Assembly: GCA_030618105.1 (NCBI GenBank)
Contig: JAUXED010000006.1
Location: 1 to 50,166 of the forward strand
Source of the DNA: Bacteroidota bacterium
GTDB lineage: Bacteria; Bacteroidota; Bacteroidia; Bacteroidales; VadinHA17
Direction: 5' to 3'
DNA length: 50,166 nucleotides
Shown here: positions 16,875 to 26,920 of the stretch, one piece after another
Numbering within the stretch: position 1 is the stretch's first letter
How the letters are laid out: each line of letters opens with the position of its first letter
Program-made: the position numbers and the translations under genes
The notes under the pieces: model-generated
Databases searched by the model: none
Told to the model about the DNA's origin: nothing
The model's input: the letters and a program-made list of their open reading frames with translations, nothing else

Positions 16875-17978
16875 ATGAAAGAAACCCCATTTATTAAGTA
16901 CCATGAGAAGCTTGGTGGGAAGATTGTCTCATTTGCAGGTTTTAATATGCCGGTTGAATATAGTGGAATTACTGATGAACATATTAATGTGCGTGAAAAA
17001 CTTGGGGTGTTCGATGTTTCGCACATGGGTGAATTTTGGGTTATTGGTACAAAGTCATACAGGTTTGTACAACATATTACTTCAAATGATGTTTCCAGAC
17101 TTACTGATGGGCAAGTTCAGTATTCATATTTTCCCAATGGTAAAGGAGGAATTATTGATGACCTTCTGGTTTACCGGTTCAGCAACGAAAAATACCTGAT
17201 GGTGGTAAATGCTGCAAATATTGAAAAGGACTGGAACTGGTGTGTGGAAAATGCAACTAAAGCCGGGCTTGTGCCTGGGCAGGATATTTTAAACGCTTCA
17301 GATGATATCGCTCAGCTGGCTATCCAGGGACCTCTTGCATTAAAAGCAATGCAGAAATTAACCGATTACCCGGTTGAAGAAATGAAATTCTATACCTTCG
17401 TTGAAGTAAATTTTGCGGGCATTGAAAATGTGATTTTTTCAACCACCGGTTATACAGGTGCCGGAGGTTGTGAGATATATATTCCGAATAAAAATTCTTC
17501 TGAATTATGGGAAGCTGTTATGAAGGCAGGAGAAGAGTATGGAATTAAACCAATTGGTCTTGGCGCCAGGGATACGCTTAGACTTGAAATGGGCTACTGC
17601 TTATATGGTAATGATATTGATGATAATACATCGCCTATTGAAGCAGGTTTGGGCTGGGTAACAAAATTTACCGATAATAATAATTTTATTGATAAAGATC
17701 TGTTATTTAGACAAAAAGAAGAAGGTGTTTCTAAAAGATTAAAAGGGTTTGAAATGATTGACCGGGGTATCCCGCGGCAACATTATAAAGTGACAGATAA
17801 TAATGCTAATTTGATTGGTGAAGTTACATCTGGAACTATGTCTCCTATGATGAAAAAAGGCATAGGTATGGCTTATCTCGAAAAAGAATTCTGGAAAGAG
17901 GGAACGGAAATATATATCCTGATAAGGAATAAATCACTTAAAGCAAAAGTTGTGAAATTGCCAATATACAAGGGCTAA
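16875..17978 (+). CDS. gcvT: glycine cleavage system T protein (aminomethyltransferase)
   Basis: GcvT transfers the methylene group of glycine from the H-protein lipoyl arm to tetrahydrofolate and releases ammonia. The frame is open further upstream to 16731, inside the previous gene, but ATG 16875 gives the family N-terminus (MKETPFIKYHEKLGGKIVSF) and a normal length of 367 residues. Family blocks include FDVSHMGEF, GYTGAGGCEIY and GLGARDTLRLEMGYCLYGND. It is followed at 32 bases by comB and then by serC and serA, a run that links one-carbon units to serine and glycine. No other gcv genes are in the window. Confidence 0.96.
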   Translation: MKETPFIKYHEKLGGKIVSFAGFNMPVEYSGITDEHINVREKLGVFDVSHMGEFWVIGTKSYRFVQHITSNDVSRLTDGQVQYSYFPNGKGGIIDDLLVYRFSNEKYLMVVNAANIEKDWNWCVENATKAGLVPGQDILNASDDIAQLAIQGPLALKAMQKLTDYPVEEMKFYTFVEVNFAGIENVIFSTTGYTGAGGCEIYIPNKNSSELWEAVMKAGEEYGIKPIGLGARDTLRLEMGYCLYGNDIDDNTSPIEAGLGWVTKFTDNNNFIDKDLLFRQKEEGVSKRLKGFEMIDRGIPRQHYKVTDNNANLIGEVTSGTMSPMMKKGIGMAYLEKEFWKEGTEIYILIRNKSLKAKVVKLPIYKG

Positions 17979-18010
17979 GATTATTTACTTCGTTTATTTG
18001 ATAAGAGAAA

Positions 18011-18745
18011 ATGCGTAATAAGAAGAAAATAGAAGTTTGTTTTTCTCCCGCGGTTTTTCAATACTATAAGGATAGTAATGCTATTGCTGTGGTAATTGAC
18101 ACTTTGAGAGCTACATCGTCAATTTGTACCGCGTTTCAGAATGGGGTGGAGAAACTGATTCCTGTGAAAACAATTGGTGAGGCAAGGGAGTATAAAAAGA
18201 AAGGTTTTATTGTTGCTGCTGAACGGGATGGGTATGTTCTGGATTTTGCAGATTTTGGCAATTCCCCTTTTAATTTCACCGAGGAAAGGGTTAAGGGGAA
18301 AACTATTGTTTATAGTACCACCAATGGAACTCAGGCTATTCAAATGGCAGAAAGTTGTTATATGGTGGCAATCGGATCTTTTCTGAACTTGTCCTGCCTG
18401 TGTAACTGGTTGGTTAAGCAGGGAAGAGATGTGTTGCTCCTATGTGCAGGATGGAAAAACAGGTTCAATCTTGAAGATACTGTCCTGGCAGGTGCAATTA
18501 CTGAAAAACTGATAGCAAGTAATAATTATTCTGCGGTATGTGATTCTGCAATTGCGTCTCTCGATTTATGGTCACTTGCTAAACCGGATATCCCGGGATA
18601 CATAGACAAAGCAGCTCAGAGAACGCGTCTTAGGGAAAAAGGTCTTGATGATGTTATTGAGTTTTGCCATACCCCGGATTCAGCAAATGTTATTCCTGTT
18701 TTGAAAAATGGATGCCTTGTGGAAGAGGGGAGTAGAGGGAAATAG
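18011..18745 (+). CDS. comB: ComB-family 2-phosphosulfolactate phosphatase
   Basis: The 244 residues match the ComB family, whose archaeal member removes phosphate from (R)-2-phospho-3-sulfolactate in coenzyme M synthesis. Family features are VVIDTLRATSSICTAFQNG (about 24-42), AAERDG near 68, STTNGTQAI near 100, and LLLCAGWKNRFNLEDTVLAG (about 138-157). The organism is not expected to make coenzyme M, so the role is open. Sulfolactate release or a sulfonolipid side path is possible, or a different substrate, since it lies between gcvT and serC. The last codons (EEGSRGK) and the stop are built from a tandem repeat, so the C-terminus has probably been rewritten by the repeat. Confidence 0.85.
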   Translation: MRNKKKIEVCFSPAVFQYYKDSNAIAVVIDTLRATSSICTAFQNGVEKLIPVKTIGEAREYKKKGFIVAAERDGYVLDFADFGNSPFNFTEERVKGKTIVYSTTNGTQAIQMAESCYMVAIGSFLNLSCLCNWLVKQGRDVLLLCAGWKNRFNLEDTVLAGAITEKLIASNNYSAVCDSAIASLDLWSLAKPDIPGYIDKAAQRTRLREKGLDDVIEFCHTPDSANVIPVLKNGCLVEEGSRGK

Positions 18746-18785
18746 AGGGAATAGAGGGAATAGAGGGAATAGAGGGAATAGAGGT
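18731..18785 (+). repeat. AATAGAGGG tandem repeat overlapping the comB stop codon
   Basis: About six units of (A)ATAGAGGG run from the last comB codons through its TAG stop and into the serC leader. The unit is 9 bp, with one 10-bp copy. The stop codon is the TAG within a unit, so changes in unit number or register could alter the end of ComB. A shorter version lies in nadR. Confidence 0.9.
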
Positions 18786-18813
18786 TTTAAACAATTAATA
18801 TAAAAAATCAGAT

Positions 18814-19887
18814 ATGAAAAAACATAATTTTTATGCAGGTCCTTCAATACTTCCTGAATTTACTGAAGACCAGGTTGTTAAAGCAATTAAGGATTTTAGT
18901 GGTACGGGTATATCAATCATGTCAATCTCTCACAGGAGTAAGGAGTTTGTAGCAGTTATGGAAGAAACCGTGTCACTATTCAGGGAACTGCTCAATATTC
19001 CTGAAGGTTACCATGTCTTGTTTCTTGGAGGTGGTGCCAGTTTGCAATTCGCTATGGTTCCTATGAACTTGATGAACAAAAAAGCTGCCTACCTGAATAC
19101 CGGAAGTTGGGCAAAAAAAGCTATGAAAGAAGCGAAAAATTTTGGAGAAATGGTTGAGGTCGCCTCCTCTGATGATAAAAACTTTGCGTATATTCCAAAG
19201 AATTATAAAATTCCTTCTGATGCAGATTATCTTCATATCACAACAAATAATACTATTTATGGTACTGAAATTAAGGAGGATATGGATGTTGAAGTCCCTT
19301 TGGTAGCTGATATGTCTTCAGATATTTTCAGCCGGATGGTTGATGTGTCAAAATATGTTCTTATTTATGGTGGTGCGCAAAAGAACCTGGCTCCTTCGGG
19401 TGTCACATTTGTTATCGTTAAGGAAGATGCACTGGGAAAGGTAAATCGTACCATACCAACTATGCTTGATTATAAAACCCATATAGAAAAAGGATCAATG
19501 TTTAACACTCCCCCCTGCATAGCAATATTTGCAGCACTGCAGACACTAAAATGGATAAAGAACCTGGGAGGTGTGGAAGTTATGAATAAGATGAACCGGG
19601 AAAAAGCAGAGTTATTGTATAATGAAATTGGCAGAAACAAGCTGTTTGTCCCCACTATTACCAACGAACAGGATCGTTCAATAATGAATGTTTGCTGGGT
19701 GATGAATAAAGATTTTACTTTCCTTGAAAAAGAATTTCTTGAGTTTGCCACCGAAAGAGGGATGGTTGGAATTAAAGGTCATCGCTCGGTAGGTGGTTTC
19801 AGAGCTTCAATTTATAATGCTTTACCTAAAGATAGTGTTGAAGCAATTATTGCAGTTATGCAGGGATTCGAGAATGAAAAGGCTTAA
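18814..19887 (+). CDS. serC: phosphoserine aminotransferase
   Basis: SerC converts 3-phosphohydroxypyruvate and glutamate to phosphoserine with PLP, the second step of serine synthesis. It is also used for 3-hydroxy-4-phosphohydroxythreonine in pyridoxal phosphate synthesis. The 357 residues are full length and start with the family's [15 protein letters not shown]. The PLP lysine is in [12 protein letters not shown] (about Lys190), and the C-terminus has the phosphate-binding [15 protein letters not shown]. It lies 32 bases before serA. The leader carries the end of the AATAGAGGG repeat tract. Confidence 0.97.
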   Translation: MKKHNFYAGPSILPEFTEDQVVKAIKDFSGTGISIMSISHRSKEFVAVMEETVSLFRELLNIPEGYHVLFLGGGASLQFAMVPMNLMNKKAAYLNTGSWAKKAMKEAKNFGEMVEVASSDDKNFAYIPKNYKIPSDADYLHITTNNTIYGTEIKEDMDVEVPLVADMSSDIFSRMVDVSKYVLIYGGAQKNLAPSGVTFVIVKEDALGKVNRTIPTMLDYKTHIEKGSMFNTPPCIAIFAALQTLKWIKNLGGVEVMNKMNREKAELLYNEIGRNKLFVPTITNEQDRSIMNVCWVMNKDFTFLEKEFLEFATERGMVGIKGHRSVGGFRASIYNALPKDSVEAIIAVMQGFENEKA

Positions 19888-19919
19888 GTTTTAGATCATA
19901 ATAAATAAATATACAAATA

Positions 19920-20840
19920 ATGAAAAAAGTATTAGTAGCGACCGTAAAACCATTTGCCCCTGAAACATTACCTCTTATTAAAAAGATTTGTGGTGAAGCC
20001 GGTTATGAAATGGAGTTGATTGAAAAATATGAAAGCCAGGAGAATTTTATTGAAGCTGTAAAAGGAGCTAATGCCCTGATAATCCGTTCAGATAAAGTGA
20101 CAAAGGAAGTAATAGAAGCTGCAGAAAACCTTGAGATAGTGGTAAGAGCCGGTGCCGGGTATGATAATGTTGACCTTGAAGCAGCTACAGCGAATAATGT
20201 AATAGTGATGAATACACCCGGACAGAATTCTAACGCAGTAGCTGAACTAACCCTTGGAATGATGGTCTATTTTGCACGTAATCTGTTTAACGGGAAACCG
20301 GGTACCGAATTAAAAGGGAAAAAACTTGGAATGCATGCTTATGGTCACGTTGGGAAATTAGTAACCAATATTGCAAAAGGATTTGGTATGGAGATATTTG
20401 CTTTCGATCCATATATTGAAAATGATGATATACGGAAAGATAATGTTATTCCGGTTGATTCTGCGGAGGAATTGTATCGAAAATGTCAGTATATTTCTCT
20501 CCATATACCGGCTAATGAAAAAACAAAAGGATCTATTAACTATGATCTTATGAAACAAATGCCTATGGGAGCAACTATTGTAAACACTGCCCGTAAGGAG
20601 GTGATTGATGAAGATTCTTTATTAAGAATTATGGAGGAGAGAAGTGATTTTAATTATCTGGCTGACATTGCTCCGGATTGTAAAGATGAATTTGAACAAA
20701 AGTATGATGGGAGATATTACTTTACTCCGAAAAAAATGGGCGCTCAAACAAAAGAAGCAAATATTAATGCAGGAGTTGCAGCGGCAAATCAGATTGTGAA
20801 TTTTTTTACAAAAGATGATACTACATATAAAGTTAATTAG
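19920..20840 (+). CDS. serA: D-3-phosphoglycerate dehydrogenase, short ACT-less form
   Basis: SerA oxidises 3-phosphoglycerate to 3-phosphohydroxypyruvate with NAD, the entry step to serine. The 306 residues comprise substrate- and NAD-binding halves only, without the C-terminal ACT domain, so serine feedback of the E. coli type is not expected. [12 protein letters not shown] and the Rossmann loop [11 protein letters not shown] (about 138-148) are clear, and [14 protein letters not shown] follows the family. Where most members have the catalytic His in TPHxGAxT, this one reads [12 protein letters not shown] (about 269), so a Lys replaces His. The same replacement is known from the short Entamoeba-type enzymes. 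It lies between serC and a DUF1015 gene in one transcript direction. Confidence 0.94.
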   Translation: MKKVLVATVKPFAPETLPLIKKICGEAGYEMELIEKYESQENFIEAVKGANALIIRSDKVTKEVIEAAENLEIVVRAGAGYDNVDLEAATANNVIVMNTPGQNSNAVAELTLGMMVYFARNLFNGKPGTELKGKKLGMHAYGHVGKLVTNIAKGFGMEIFAFDPYIENDDIRKDNVIPVDSAEELYRKCQYISLHIPANEKTKGSINYDLMKQMPMGATIVNTARKEVIDEDSLLRIMEERSDFNYLADIAPDCKDEFEQKYDGRYYFTPKKMGAQTKEANINAGVAAANQIVNFFTKDDTTYKVN

Positions 20841-20935
20841 TGTTAGCTTAAAAGTCAAAAAGTCGAAGTGTCAAAAAGTGAAGAAGGTTTAAGGTTTGAA
20901 AAAAGACCCAGTACCCAGCACCCAGCACCCAGTAA
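20841..20935 (+). repeat. simple tandem repeats behind serA
   Basis: AAAAAGTC/AAAAAGTG-type units (about 20850-20882) are followed by ACCCAGTACCCAGCACCCAGC units of 7 bp (about 20907-20935). The same CAGCACCCAGC word recurs at about 27577-27587. Confidence 0.75.
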
Positions 20936-20953
20936 CCAATTAACCAATTAACT

Positions 20954-22204
20954 ATGGCAATACTAAAACCATTTAAAGGGATCATGCCAACCAGAGAAAT
21001 TGCTGAAAAAATAGCCTCCCGTCCTTATGATGTTTTAAATTCGCAGGAAGCGAGAGAGGAAGCTAAAGGTAATGAATATAGTTTGCTTCATATTATTAAA
21101 CCTGAAATTGATCTTGAACAGGATGTGGATATACATAGTAATATAGTCTATAATAAGGCTAAAGAAAACTATAATAAATTCATGCAAAATGGATGGTTGG
21201 TTCAGGATAGTAAAGATCATATTTATATATATGCCCAAACAATGCATGGTAAAACACAATATGGTGTTGTTGGAGGAGCTTCTGTTGATGATTATCTTAA
21301 TGGTGTAATACGGAAACATGAACTCACCAGACCAGACAAAGAAGAAGATCGTATGAAGCATGTGTGGGTTAATAATGCAAACATCGAACCGGTTTTCTTT
21401 TCTTATCCGGCTCACTTAGAATTGGATAGCCTGGTTAAAGAATATGCTGATTCAAATGTTCCTGAATATGATTTCGTTGCTGATGATGGTATCAGTCACC
21501 ATTTCTGGGTGGTAAAAGATGATGAGGTGACTAAACGAATTGTTTTACTTTTTAAAGAAATCCCTTATACTTACGTGGCTGATGGCCATCATCGTACAGC
21601 CGCTGCAGCCAGGGTGGGTGTGGAGAAGAGAAAAAATAATCCAAACTTTGTTGGTGATGAAGAATATAATTTTTTTCTGGCTGTCCATTTTCCTCATAAC
21701 CAGCTTACAATAATTGATTATAACAGAGTAGTCAGGGATATGAATGGACTTACACCGGGGGAATTCCTTAAGAAACTTGAAAAGGGATTTAGTATTGAAG
21801 AAAAAGGAACAGATATCTATAAACCAGATAAACTGCATAACTTTTCAATGTACCTGGAAGGGAAATGGTACTCACTTACTGCGAATGAGAATTTCTACGA
21901 TGATAACGACCCGGTAGGAGCATTGGATGTAACAATACTTACAAAACATGTATTGGATCCGGTTCTTGATATCAAAGATCTGAGAAGATCAGAACGGATT
22001 GATTTTGTTGGAGGAATCCGTGGGTTGGAAGGGCTGAAAAAACGGGTTGATTCAGGGGAAATGAAAATTGCTTTTGCATTGTTTCCTGTTTCTATGAAAC
22101 AATTAATCAGAATTGCGGATACTGGTAATATTATGCCACCGAAAACTACATGGTTCGAACCAAAACTCAGAAGTGGATTGATAATTCATAGCCTTGATGA
22201 TTGA
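20954..22204 (+). CDS. DUF1015-family protein
   Basis: The 416-residue soluble protein belongs to DUF1015, a family commonly found beside serA/serC in bacteria. The N-terminus (AILKPFKGIMPTREIAEKIA followed by SRPYDVLNSQEAR) and the central VADGHHRTAAAARVG (about 210-224) are the characteristic blocks. The latter, with two adjacent histidines, looks like an active or metal-binding site. No signal peptide is present. Context suggests a role in serine or phosphoserine metabolism, but no reaction can be named from the sequence. It is separated from serA by 113 bases of simple repeats and is probably the last gene of the operon. Confidence 0.88.
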   Translation: MAILKPFKGIMPTREIAEKIASRPYDVLNSQEAREEAKGNEYSLLHIIKPEIDLEQDVDIHSNIVYNKAKENYNKFMQNGWLVQDSKDHIYIYAQTMHGKTQYGVVGGASVDDYLNGVIRKHELTRPDKEEDRMKHVWVNNANIEPVFFSYPAHLELDSLVKEYADSNVPEYDFVADDGISHHFWVVKDDEVTKRIVLLFKEIPYTYVADGHHRTAAAARVGVEKRKNNPNFVGDEEYNFFLAVHFPHNQLTIIDYNRVVRDMNGLTPGEFLKKLEKGFSIEEKGTDIYKPDKLHNFSMYLEGKWYSLTANENFYDDNDPVGALDVTILTKHVLDPVLDIKDLRRSERIDFVGGIRGLEGLKKRVDSGEMKIAFALFPVSMKQLIRIADTGNIMPPKTTWFEPKLRSGLIIHSLDD

Positions 22205-22211
22205 AAAGAAG

Positions 22212-22296
22212 TGGCTAAAATGTCTAAAATGCCTAAAGTTATAATTTCTTCAATTCTCAATTTTAGTTCACTTTAAGTACTGATTTAGTTACGCTT
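22212..22296. repeat. second copy of the dispersed CCTAAAGTTATAATTTC element
   Basis: Imperfect GGCTAAAATGTCTAAAATGCCTAAAG units lead into a segment identical over 21 bases (22231-22251) to the element at 13853-13873, and CACTTTAAGTACTGATT is shared downstream. The large inverted arms of the first copy are reduced here. It starts 8 bases after the DUF1015 stop. Confidence 0.65.
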
Positions 22297-22465
22297 TGCA
22301 AATTAAAAAGTAATATTTGATTGATATATAAAAAGAGAAAACTTTGAAAAACATAATAATTAATATAAAATCATAAACGAATCAGATTTTGTATTTAGAA
22401 AAAAAATATTAATTTTACTTTCAGTATGATGAAATAGTTTAAATAATCCTTTAAATCAAATAATT

Positions 22466-23389
22466 ATGGCTAACAACTTTTATCGGTTTAAATTTTCAAT
22501 GACATTCATGCTAATTATTATTAGCGCATTAGTCATTGGTTGTAAGTCGGACGGGAAGGGGGACAAGGAACCGGAGTTTGATGTAGATATGACAGAAATT
22601 GATGAGGCCCTCTTTGATAATATCAATCAGGCAAAGCAGATTTTTTATGCTATGCCTTCTCCTCTTGAGACTGCTATGTTAGTTAAGTCTGCCGGCGCTG
22701 CATATGATGAAGACCTTCTTAACTCCATTGATAATGCGGGTAATTATACTACAAATCGCAGTATGGCTCTTAATCTTGGAATTTATACCTGTGATTTAAG
22801 TTTTGCCAGCCTTTTCGACCAGACTCAAACTTCAATCTCTTATATGTCTGCAGCTAAAAAAATGGCAGACGGACTTGGGATTCTTGATGCAATTAATGAG
22901 GAAACTCTTGAAAGACTTGAAGAGAATGTGAACAACAGGGAGATGATCATGGATATTGTTTCTGAAACTTTCATGAACTCCAGTTCATACTTGCAGGAGA
23001 ATAACAGACAAGCTATTTCTTCAATTGTGCTTGTTGGTGGTTGGGTCGAGGGATTATATCTTGCTACTAAACTTGTTGACAAGGATTCTTTCGAAGGGAA
23101 TAAACTGGTGACGAGGATCATAGATCAGAAACTATCACTTAATATCGTGATGAAATTACTTGAGGAACAAAAAAGTAATCCTGATGTGGCTGCTATTATT
23201 GATGATATGAATGAGTTGAAAGCTATTTATGAAAAAATCAGTGTTACTACTTCGGAAATAAAACCGTCATTTGATGAAGAAACTCAAGTTACAACACTTG
23301 AATCTGAAACAAAAAATAATTTCACGCCTGAACTTTTTGCTGAACTTAGTGCAAAAGTTGAGTCACTTCGGGAATCTTATATTCTTTAA
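22466..23389 (+). CDS. unknown lipoprotein
   Basis: The 307-residue protein has a lipoprotein signal: a basic N-terminus, the hydrophobic stretch MTFMLIIISALVIG, then Cys at about 26 followed by KSDGKGDKEPEFD. An acidic linker after the lipidated Cys is common in exported Bacteroidota lipoproteins. The rest is predominantly helical with Asp/Glu/Ser-rich segments and no recognised motif. It lies 15 bases before another unknown secreted protein gene, and the pair shares a terminator, so the two probably act together in the envelope. No function is proposed. Confidence 0.8.
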   Translation: MANNFYRFKFSMTFMLIIISALVIGCKSDGKGDKEPEFDVDMTEIDEALFDNINQAKQIFYAMPSPLETAMLVKSAGAAYDEDLLNSIDNAGNYTTNRSMALNLGIYTCDLSFASLFDQTQTSISYMSAAKKMADGLGILDAINEETLERLEENVNNREMIMDIVSETFMNSSSYLQENNRQAISSIVLVGGWVEGLYLATKLVDKDSFEGNKLVTRIIDQKLSLNIVMKLLEEQKSNPDVAAIIDDMNELKAIYEKISVTTSEIKPSFDEETQVTTLESETKNNFTPELFAELSAKVESLRESYIL

Positions 23390-23404
23390 AAAATCTTCAA
23401 TGTT

Positions 23405-23845
23405 ATGAAAAGGAGTTTGTTTGTTTTTATTATTATTGCATTATGCTTTGCGTTTCCTCAATCAGGTAAGTCACAGTGTAAAGGTTTTGCGAAAAAAATA
23501 TGTAAAGCTGAACTTAACCCGTTTACACATGATGGGAATTATCATGCTGCTATACTGACCGAAGGGGAAGAAGCAGAACTTTATAAAACTTTTTATTCTG
23601 ATCAGGAATACAGGGTAGCAATTTGTGGATCTGTTGGCCTGCCAAATATTGAATTCAAAATTGTGGATGCGCATAGAAATGAATTGTACAATAACCGGAA
23701 TGACGACTATACTAATGTTTGGGACTTTAAACTTGATTCAAGTCAGCAACTTAAATTAGTGGTTAAGGTATTGAAAGCGGGGAATGAAACCGAAGAACCG
23801 GAAAGTGGTTGCGTAGCAATTATGTTTGGTTTTAAGGTTAAGTAA
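23405..23845 (+). CDS. unknown small secreted protein
   Basis: The 146-residue product has a signal peptide (MKRSLFVFIIIALCFAF, cleavage near GKSQ). Its mature part has three early or central cysteines (SQCKG, KKICKA, AICGS) and one late (SGCVAI), so one or two disulfides are possible. The body alternates short hydrophobic and charged stretches as expected of a small beta-sandwich (IEFKIVDAHRNELYNNR, FKLDSSQQLKLVVKVL). It is not assigned to a family. It follows the lipoprotein gene by 15 bases. Confidence 0.8.
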   Translation: MKRSLFVFIIIALCFAFPQSGKSQCKGFAKKICKAELNPFTHDGNYHAAILTEGEEAELYKTFYSDQEYRVAICGSVGLPNIEFKIVDAHRNELYNNRNDDYTNVWDFKLDSSQQLKLVVKVLKAGNETEEPESGCVAIMFGFKVK

Positions 23846-23864
23846 CTATTCGAAATTATAAAAG

Positions 23865-23897
23865 AAAACCACCTTCTGAAAAAAAGGTGGTTTTTTT
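23865..23897. terminator. bidirectional terminator between the secreted protein gene and uvrA
   Basis: AAAACCACCTT and AAGGTGGTTTT form an 11-bp stem with a T-run on the plus strand (TTTTTTT). On the minus strand the stem is also followed by T-rich sequence. It lies between convergent genes. Confidence 0.88.
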
Positions 23898-23925
23898 ATA
23901 TAAGCCAACATAAGAATTCATTAAT

Positions 23926-26769
23926 CTATGTTCTAAGTTTTGGTCGTAAATATTTTCCGGTGTAAGATTTGTCGCATTTAATAAGCTCCTCAGGAGTTCC
24001 TTCAAAAATCAGATTACCCCCCTGTTCACCACCACCGGGTCCCAGATCAATAACCCAGTCTGCACATTTTATTACCTCAAGATTGTGCTCAATTATTAAA
24101 ATTGAATGCCCTCTTTCTATAAGGGCATTGAATGAATCAAGTAACTTCCTTATATCATGGAAATGCAAACCGGTAGTAGGTTCGTCAAAAATAAATACAG
24201 AAGGACTTATACTTCTCTCTTTGCCTAAATATGAGGCAAGCTTAACCCGTTGACTTTCACCTCCACTTAGAGTGCTTGATGCCTGACCTAATTTTATATA
24301 ACCTAACCCAACATCTGATAAAGGTCTTAATTTTTCAACTATTCTCTTCTCAAGGGAATCTTCTCTCGAGCTAAAGAAATCAATAGCTTCGTTTACAGTT
24401 TGTTCTAAGATATTGTGGATATTCTTACCCCTGTATCTGACATCAAGTATTTCTTTCTTGAACCTTTTTCCTCCGCAGCTTTCACAAATCAGTTCAACAT
24501 CAGCCATAAATTGCATTTCAACCTTGATGATCCCTTCACCCTGGCACTCATCACATCTTCCGCCATCAACATTGAACGAGAAATGTGAAGGACTGAAATG
24601 ATTATATTTTGATAATTGTTGTTCCGCATATAGTTTTCTTATCTCATCATATGCTTTCAGATATGTAACAGGATTTGAGCGGGAGGACCTTCCTATTGGG
24701 TTTTGGTCTACAAATTCAACAGAACCCAGAGAGGATGTATCTACTGTTAACTGATCAAATTCGCCGGGTTGTTTGCCATACTCATTGAGATGTCGTGAAA
24801 GAGCGGGATATAAAACTGATCCCACGAGCGAAGATTTTCCTGATCCGCTTACTCCGGTGATAACTGTTAAATTGTTTAAAGGAAATTTAATTGTAAGATT
24901 CCTCAGATTATTTTCCCTCGCACCCTGGATTTCTATAGAATTATGCCATTTTCTTCTTATCGTGGGAACAGGAATTTGCATTTCTCCGGTTAAATATCTG
25001 GCTGTCAAACTGTTCTTTTTACTGTAAAGTGCTTTGTTGGTTCCATGGAATACAACTTCACCACCTAATCTTCCTGCCTTTGGTCCGATATCAATTATTT
25101 CATCAGCTGCCCTGATTATCTCTTCGTCATGTTCAACAACAAGAACAGTATTCCCGAGTTTTTTCAGGTGTTTGAGAACATCGATCAGCCTTGAAGTGTC
25201 GCGGGGATGCAAGCCTATTGATGGTTCATCGAGGATATACAACGAACCTACAAGGTTACTTCCCAGTGATGTTGCGAGATTTATCCGCTGAGATTCGCCT
25301 CCTGAGAGGGTTGAGGATAACCTGTTTAATGTCAGATAACCTAACCCCACATTTACAAGGAATTCTAACCGGTTACTAATTTCAATTAAAAGTCTTTTGG
25401 CAATTTCCTGCTGATGTGAGGAAATTTTTATCTCTTTGAAAAAGGTATATAGCTTATCTACAGGCATGTCAACAAGGTGCTGAATTGATTTCCCTCCCAC
25501 TTTTACATAGGAAGCTTCCTTTTTCAGGCGTTTCCCTTTGCACTCATGACAAATAGTTTTGCCCCTGTACCTTGAAAGTAAAACCCTGTATTGAATTTTG
25601 TATTTTTTTTCCTCCAGATAATCAAAAAATGTATTTAACCCTTTAAAGTATCTATTTCCATTCCAGAGTAAATCCTTCTGATCAGGACTCAATAAAAAAT
25701 ATGGTTTGTGTATTGGGAAATTGAATTTGTCAGCATTTAGAATAAGTCGTTCTTTCCACTTTCCTAGTTTGTCCCCCTTCCAGCAAACAATAGCATCCTC
25801 ATAAACCGATAATGCTTTATTTGGGATGACAAGGTTTTCGTCAATACCGATAATCCTTCCATACCCCCCGCATACCGGACATGCTCCAACAGGATTATTG
25901 AAATTAAACATATGAACAGTGGGTTCTTCAAATTCAACTCCATCAATTTCAAACTTATTGGAAAAAACTTCATCAATAACTTTGTCTCCACTAAATACTT
26001 CAATTTCACAGTATCCTTTTCCAATCTGGAATGCTGTCTGAATCGAATCATCAATCTGCCCTGCAGTATCAGTATCGTTGATTACTATTATCCGGTCAAT
26101 AACAATTTTTGCGTGCTCTAATTCCTCCGGTTCTGTTAATTTTTTTATTAATTCATCTATCTTTTTTATCTGGTTGCCTGTTTTTATTCTTGTAAATCCA
26201 AGCTTTTTTAAGTACTCTAAATATTCCGGTATTCCAAATTTCTTATCTATATAAAGTGGAGCCAGAATGAAAGCTTTGGTTTTTTCAGGAAATGAAAAAA
26301 GAAAATCTGCTACATCTTTAACCTGGTGTCGCTTTACAATTTTATTTGAACCGGGTGAGTGGGTTTTTCCAATCCTGGCGTACAATAATTTGAGGTAATC
26401 ATAAATCTCTGTTGTAGTTCCTACGGTTGACCTGGGATTATGAGAGTTTATCTTCTGTTGTATTGCAATGGCCGGGGGGATTCCTTTGATGTAATCAACC
26501 TCGGGTTTACTCATTCTTCCAAGAAACTGCCTGGCATATGAGGATAAACTCTCAACGTACCTGCGCTGTCCTTCAGCATAAAGAGTGTCAAAAGCCAGTG
26601 ATGATTTTCCTGAACCGGATAAGCCTGTGATAACGATAAACTTATCTCTCGAGATAGAAAGATCAAAATTTTTCAAATTATGTACTCGTGCTCCTTTTAT
26701 CTCAATTACTTCTGTTTTCTTTCCCGTCTGCCGGCTGTCAGGTGTCTCTTTACTGGCATTAAATCTCAT
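23926..26769 (-). CDS. uvrA: excinuclease ABC subunit A
   Basis: UvrA recognises DNA lesions with UvrB in nucleotide excision repair. The 947 residues are full length. The first ATPase half has Walker [14 protein letters not shown] (about 49-61) and a Cys-rich insertion CPVCGGYG; the second has [12 protein letters not shown] and the zinc module CDECQGEG...CESCGGKR. Two ABC signatures, [12 protein letters not shown] and [12 protein letters not shown], are present. The gene appears monocistronic, with a -7 element (26806-26813) upstream. The adjacent divergent gene encodes a sigma factor. Confidence 0.98.
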   Translation of the reverse strand: MRFNASKETPDSRQTGKKTEVIEIKGARVHNLKNFDLSISRDKFIVITGLSGSGKSSLAFDTLYAEGQRRYVESLSSYARQFLGRMSKPEVDYIKGIPPAIAIQQKINSHNPRSTVGTTTEIYDYLKLLYARIGKTHSPGSNKIVKRHQVKDVADFLFSFPEKTKAFILAPLYIDKKFGIPEYLEYLKKLGFTRIKTGNQIKKIDELIKKLTEPEELEHAKIVIDRIIVINDTDTAGQIDDSIQTAFQIGKGYCEIEVFSGDKVIDEVFSNKFEIDGVEFEEPTVHMFNFNNPVGACPVCGGYGRIIGIDENLVIPNKALSVYEDAIVCWKGDKLGKWKERLILNADKFNFPIHKPYFLLSPDQKDLLWNGNRYFKGLNTFFDYLEEKKYKIQYRVLLSRYRGKTICHECKGKRLKKEASYVKVGGKSIQHLVDMPVDKLYTFFKEIKISSHQQEIAKRLLIEISNRLEFLVNVGLGYLTLNRLSSTLSGGESQRINLATSLGSNLVGSLYILDEPSIGLHPRDTSRLIDVLKHLKKLGNTVLVVEHDEEIIRAADEIIDIGPKAGRLGGEVVFHGTNKALYSKKNSLTARYLTGEMQIPVPTIRRKWHNSIEIQGARENNLRNLTIKFPLNNLTVITGVSGSGKSSLVGSVLYPALSRHLNEYGKQPGEFDQLTVDTSSLGSVEFVDQNPIGRSSRSNPVTYLKAYDEIRKLYAEQQLSKYNHFSPSHFSFNVDGGRCDECQGEGIIKVEMQFMADVELICESCGGKRFKKEILDVRYRGKNIHNILEQTVNEAIDFFSSREDSLEKRIVEKLRPLSDVGLGYIKLGQASSTLSGGESQRVKLASYLGKERSISPSVFIFDEPTTGLHFHDIRKLLDSFNALIERGHSILIIEHNLEVIKCADWVIDLGPGGGEQGGNLIFEGTPEELIKCDKSYTGKYLRPKLRT

Positions 26770-26805
26770 GTTGCTGCAAATATTTTAACATTATTTAGCA
26801 AATTT

Positions 26806-26813
26806 CAAAAGTA
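26806..26813 (-). promoter_or_regulatory. Bacteroidota -7 element for uvrA
   Basis: Read on the minus strand this is TACTTTTG, fitting TAnnTTTG, 36 bases before the uvrA start. A -33 box is not obvious. Confidence 0.5.
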
Positions 26814-26920
26814 ATATTTTTTGATTAAACATTTTTTTTACTTTAATTGCATAATATTAAGATTAAACTAAATACAGGAGGACTGCCTTAGAAACATTTC
26901 TACTCCCATTGAATTTAAAT

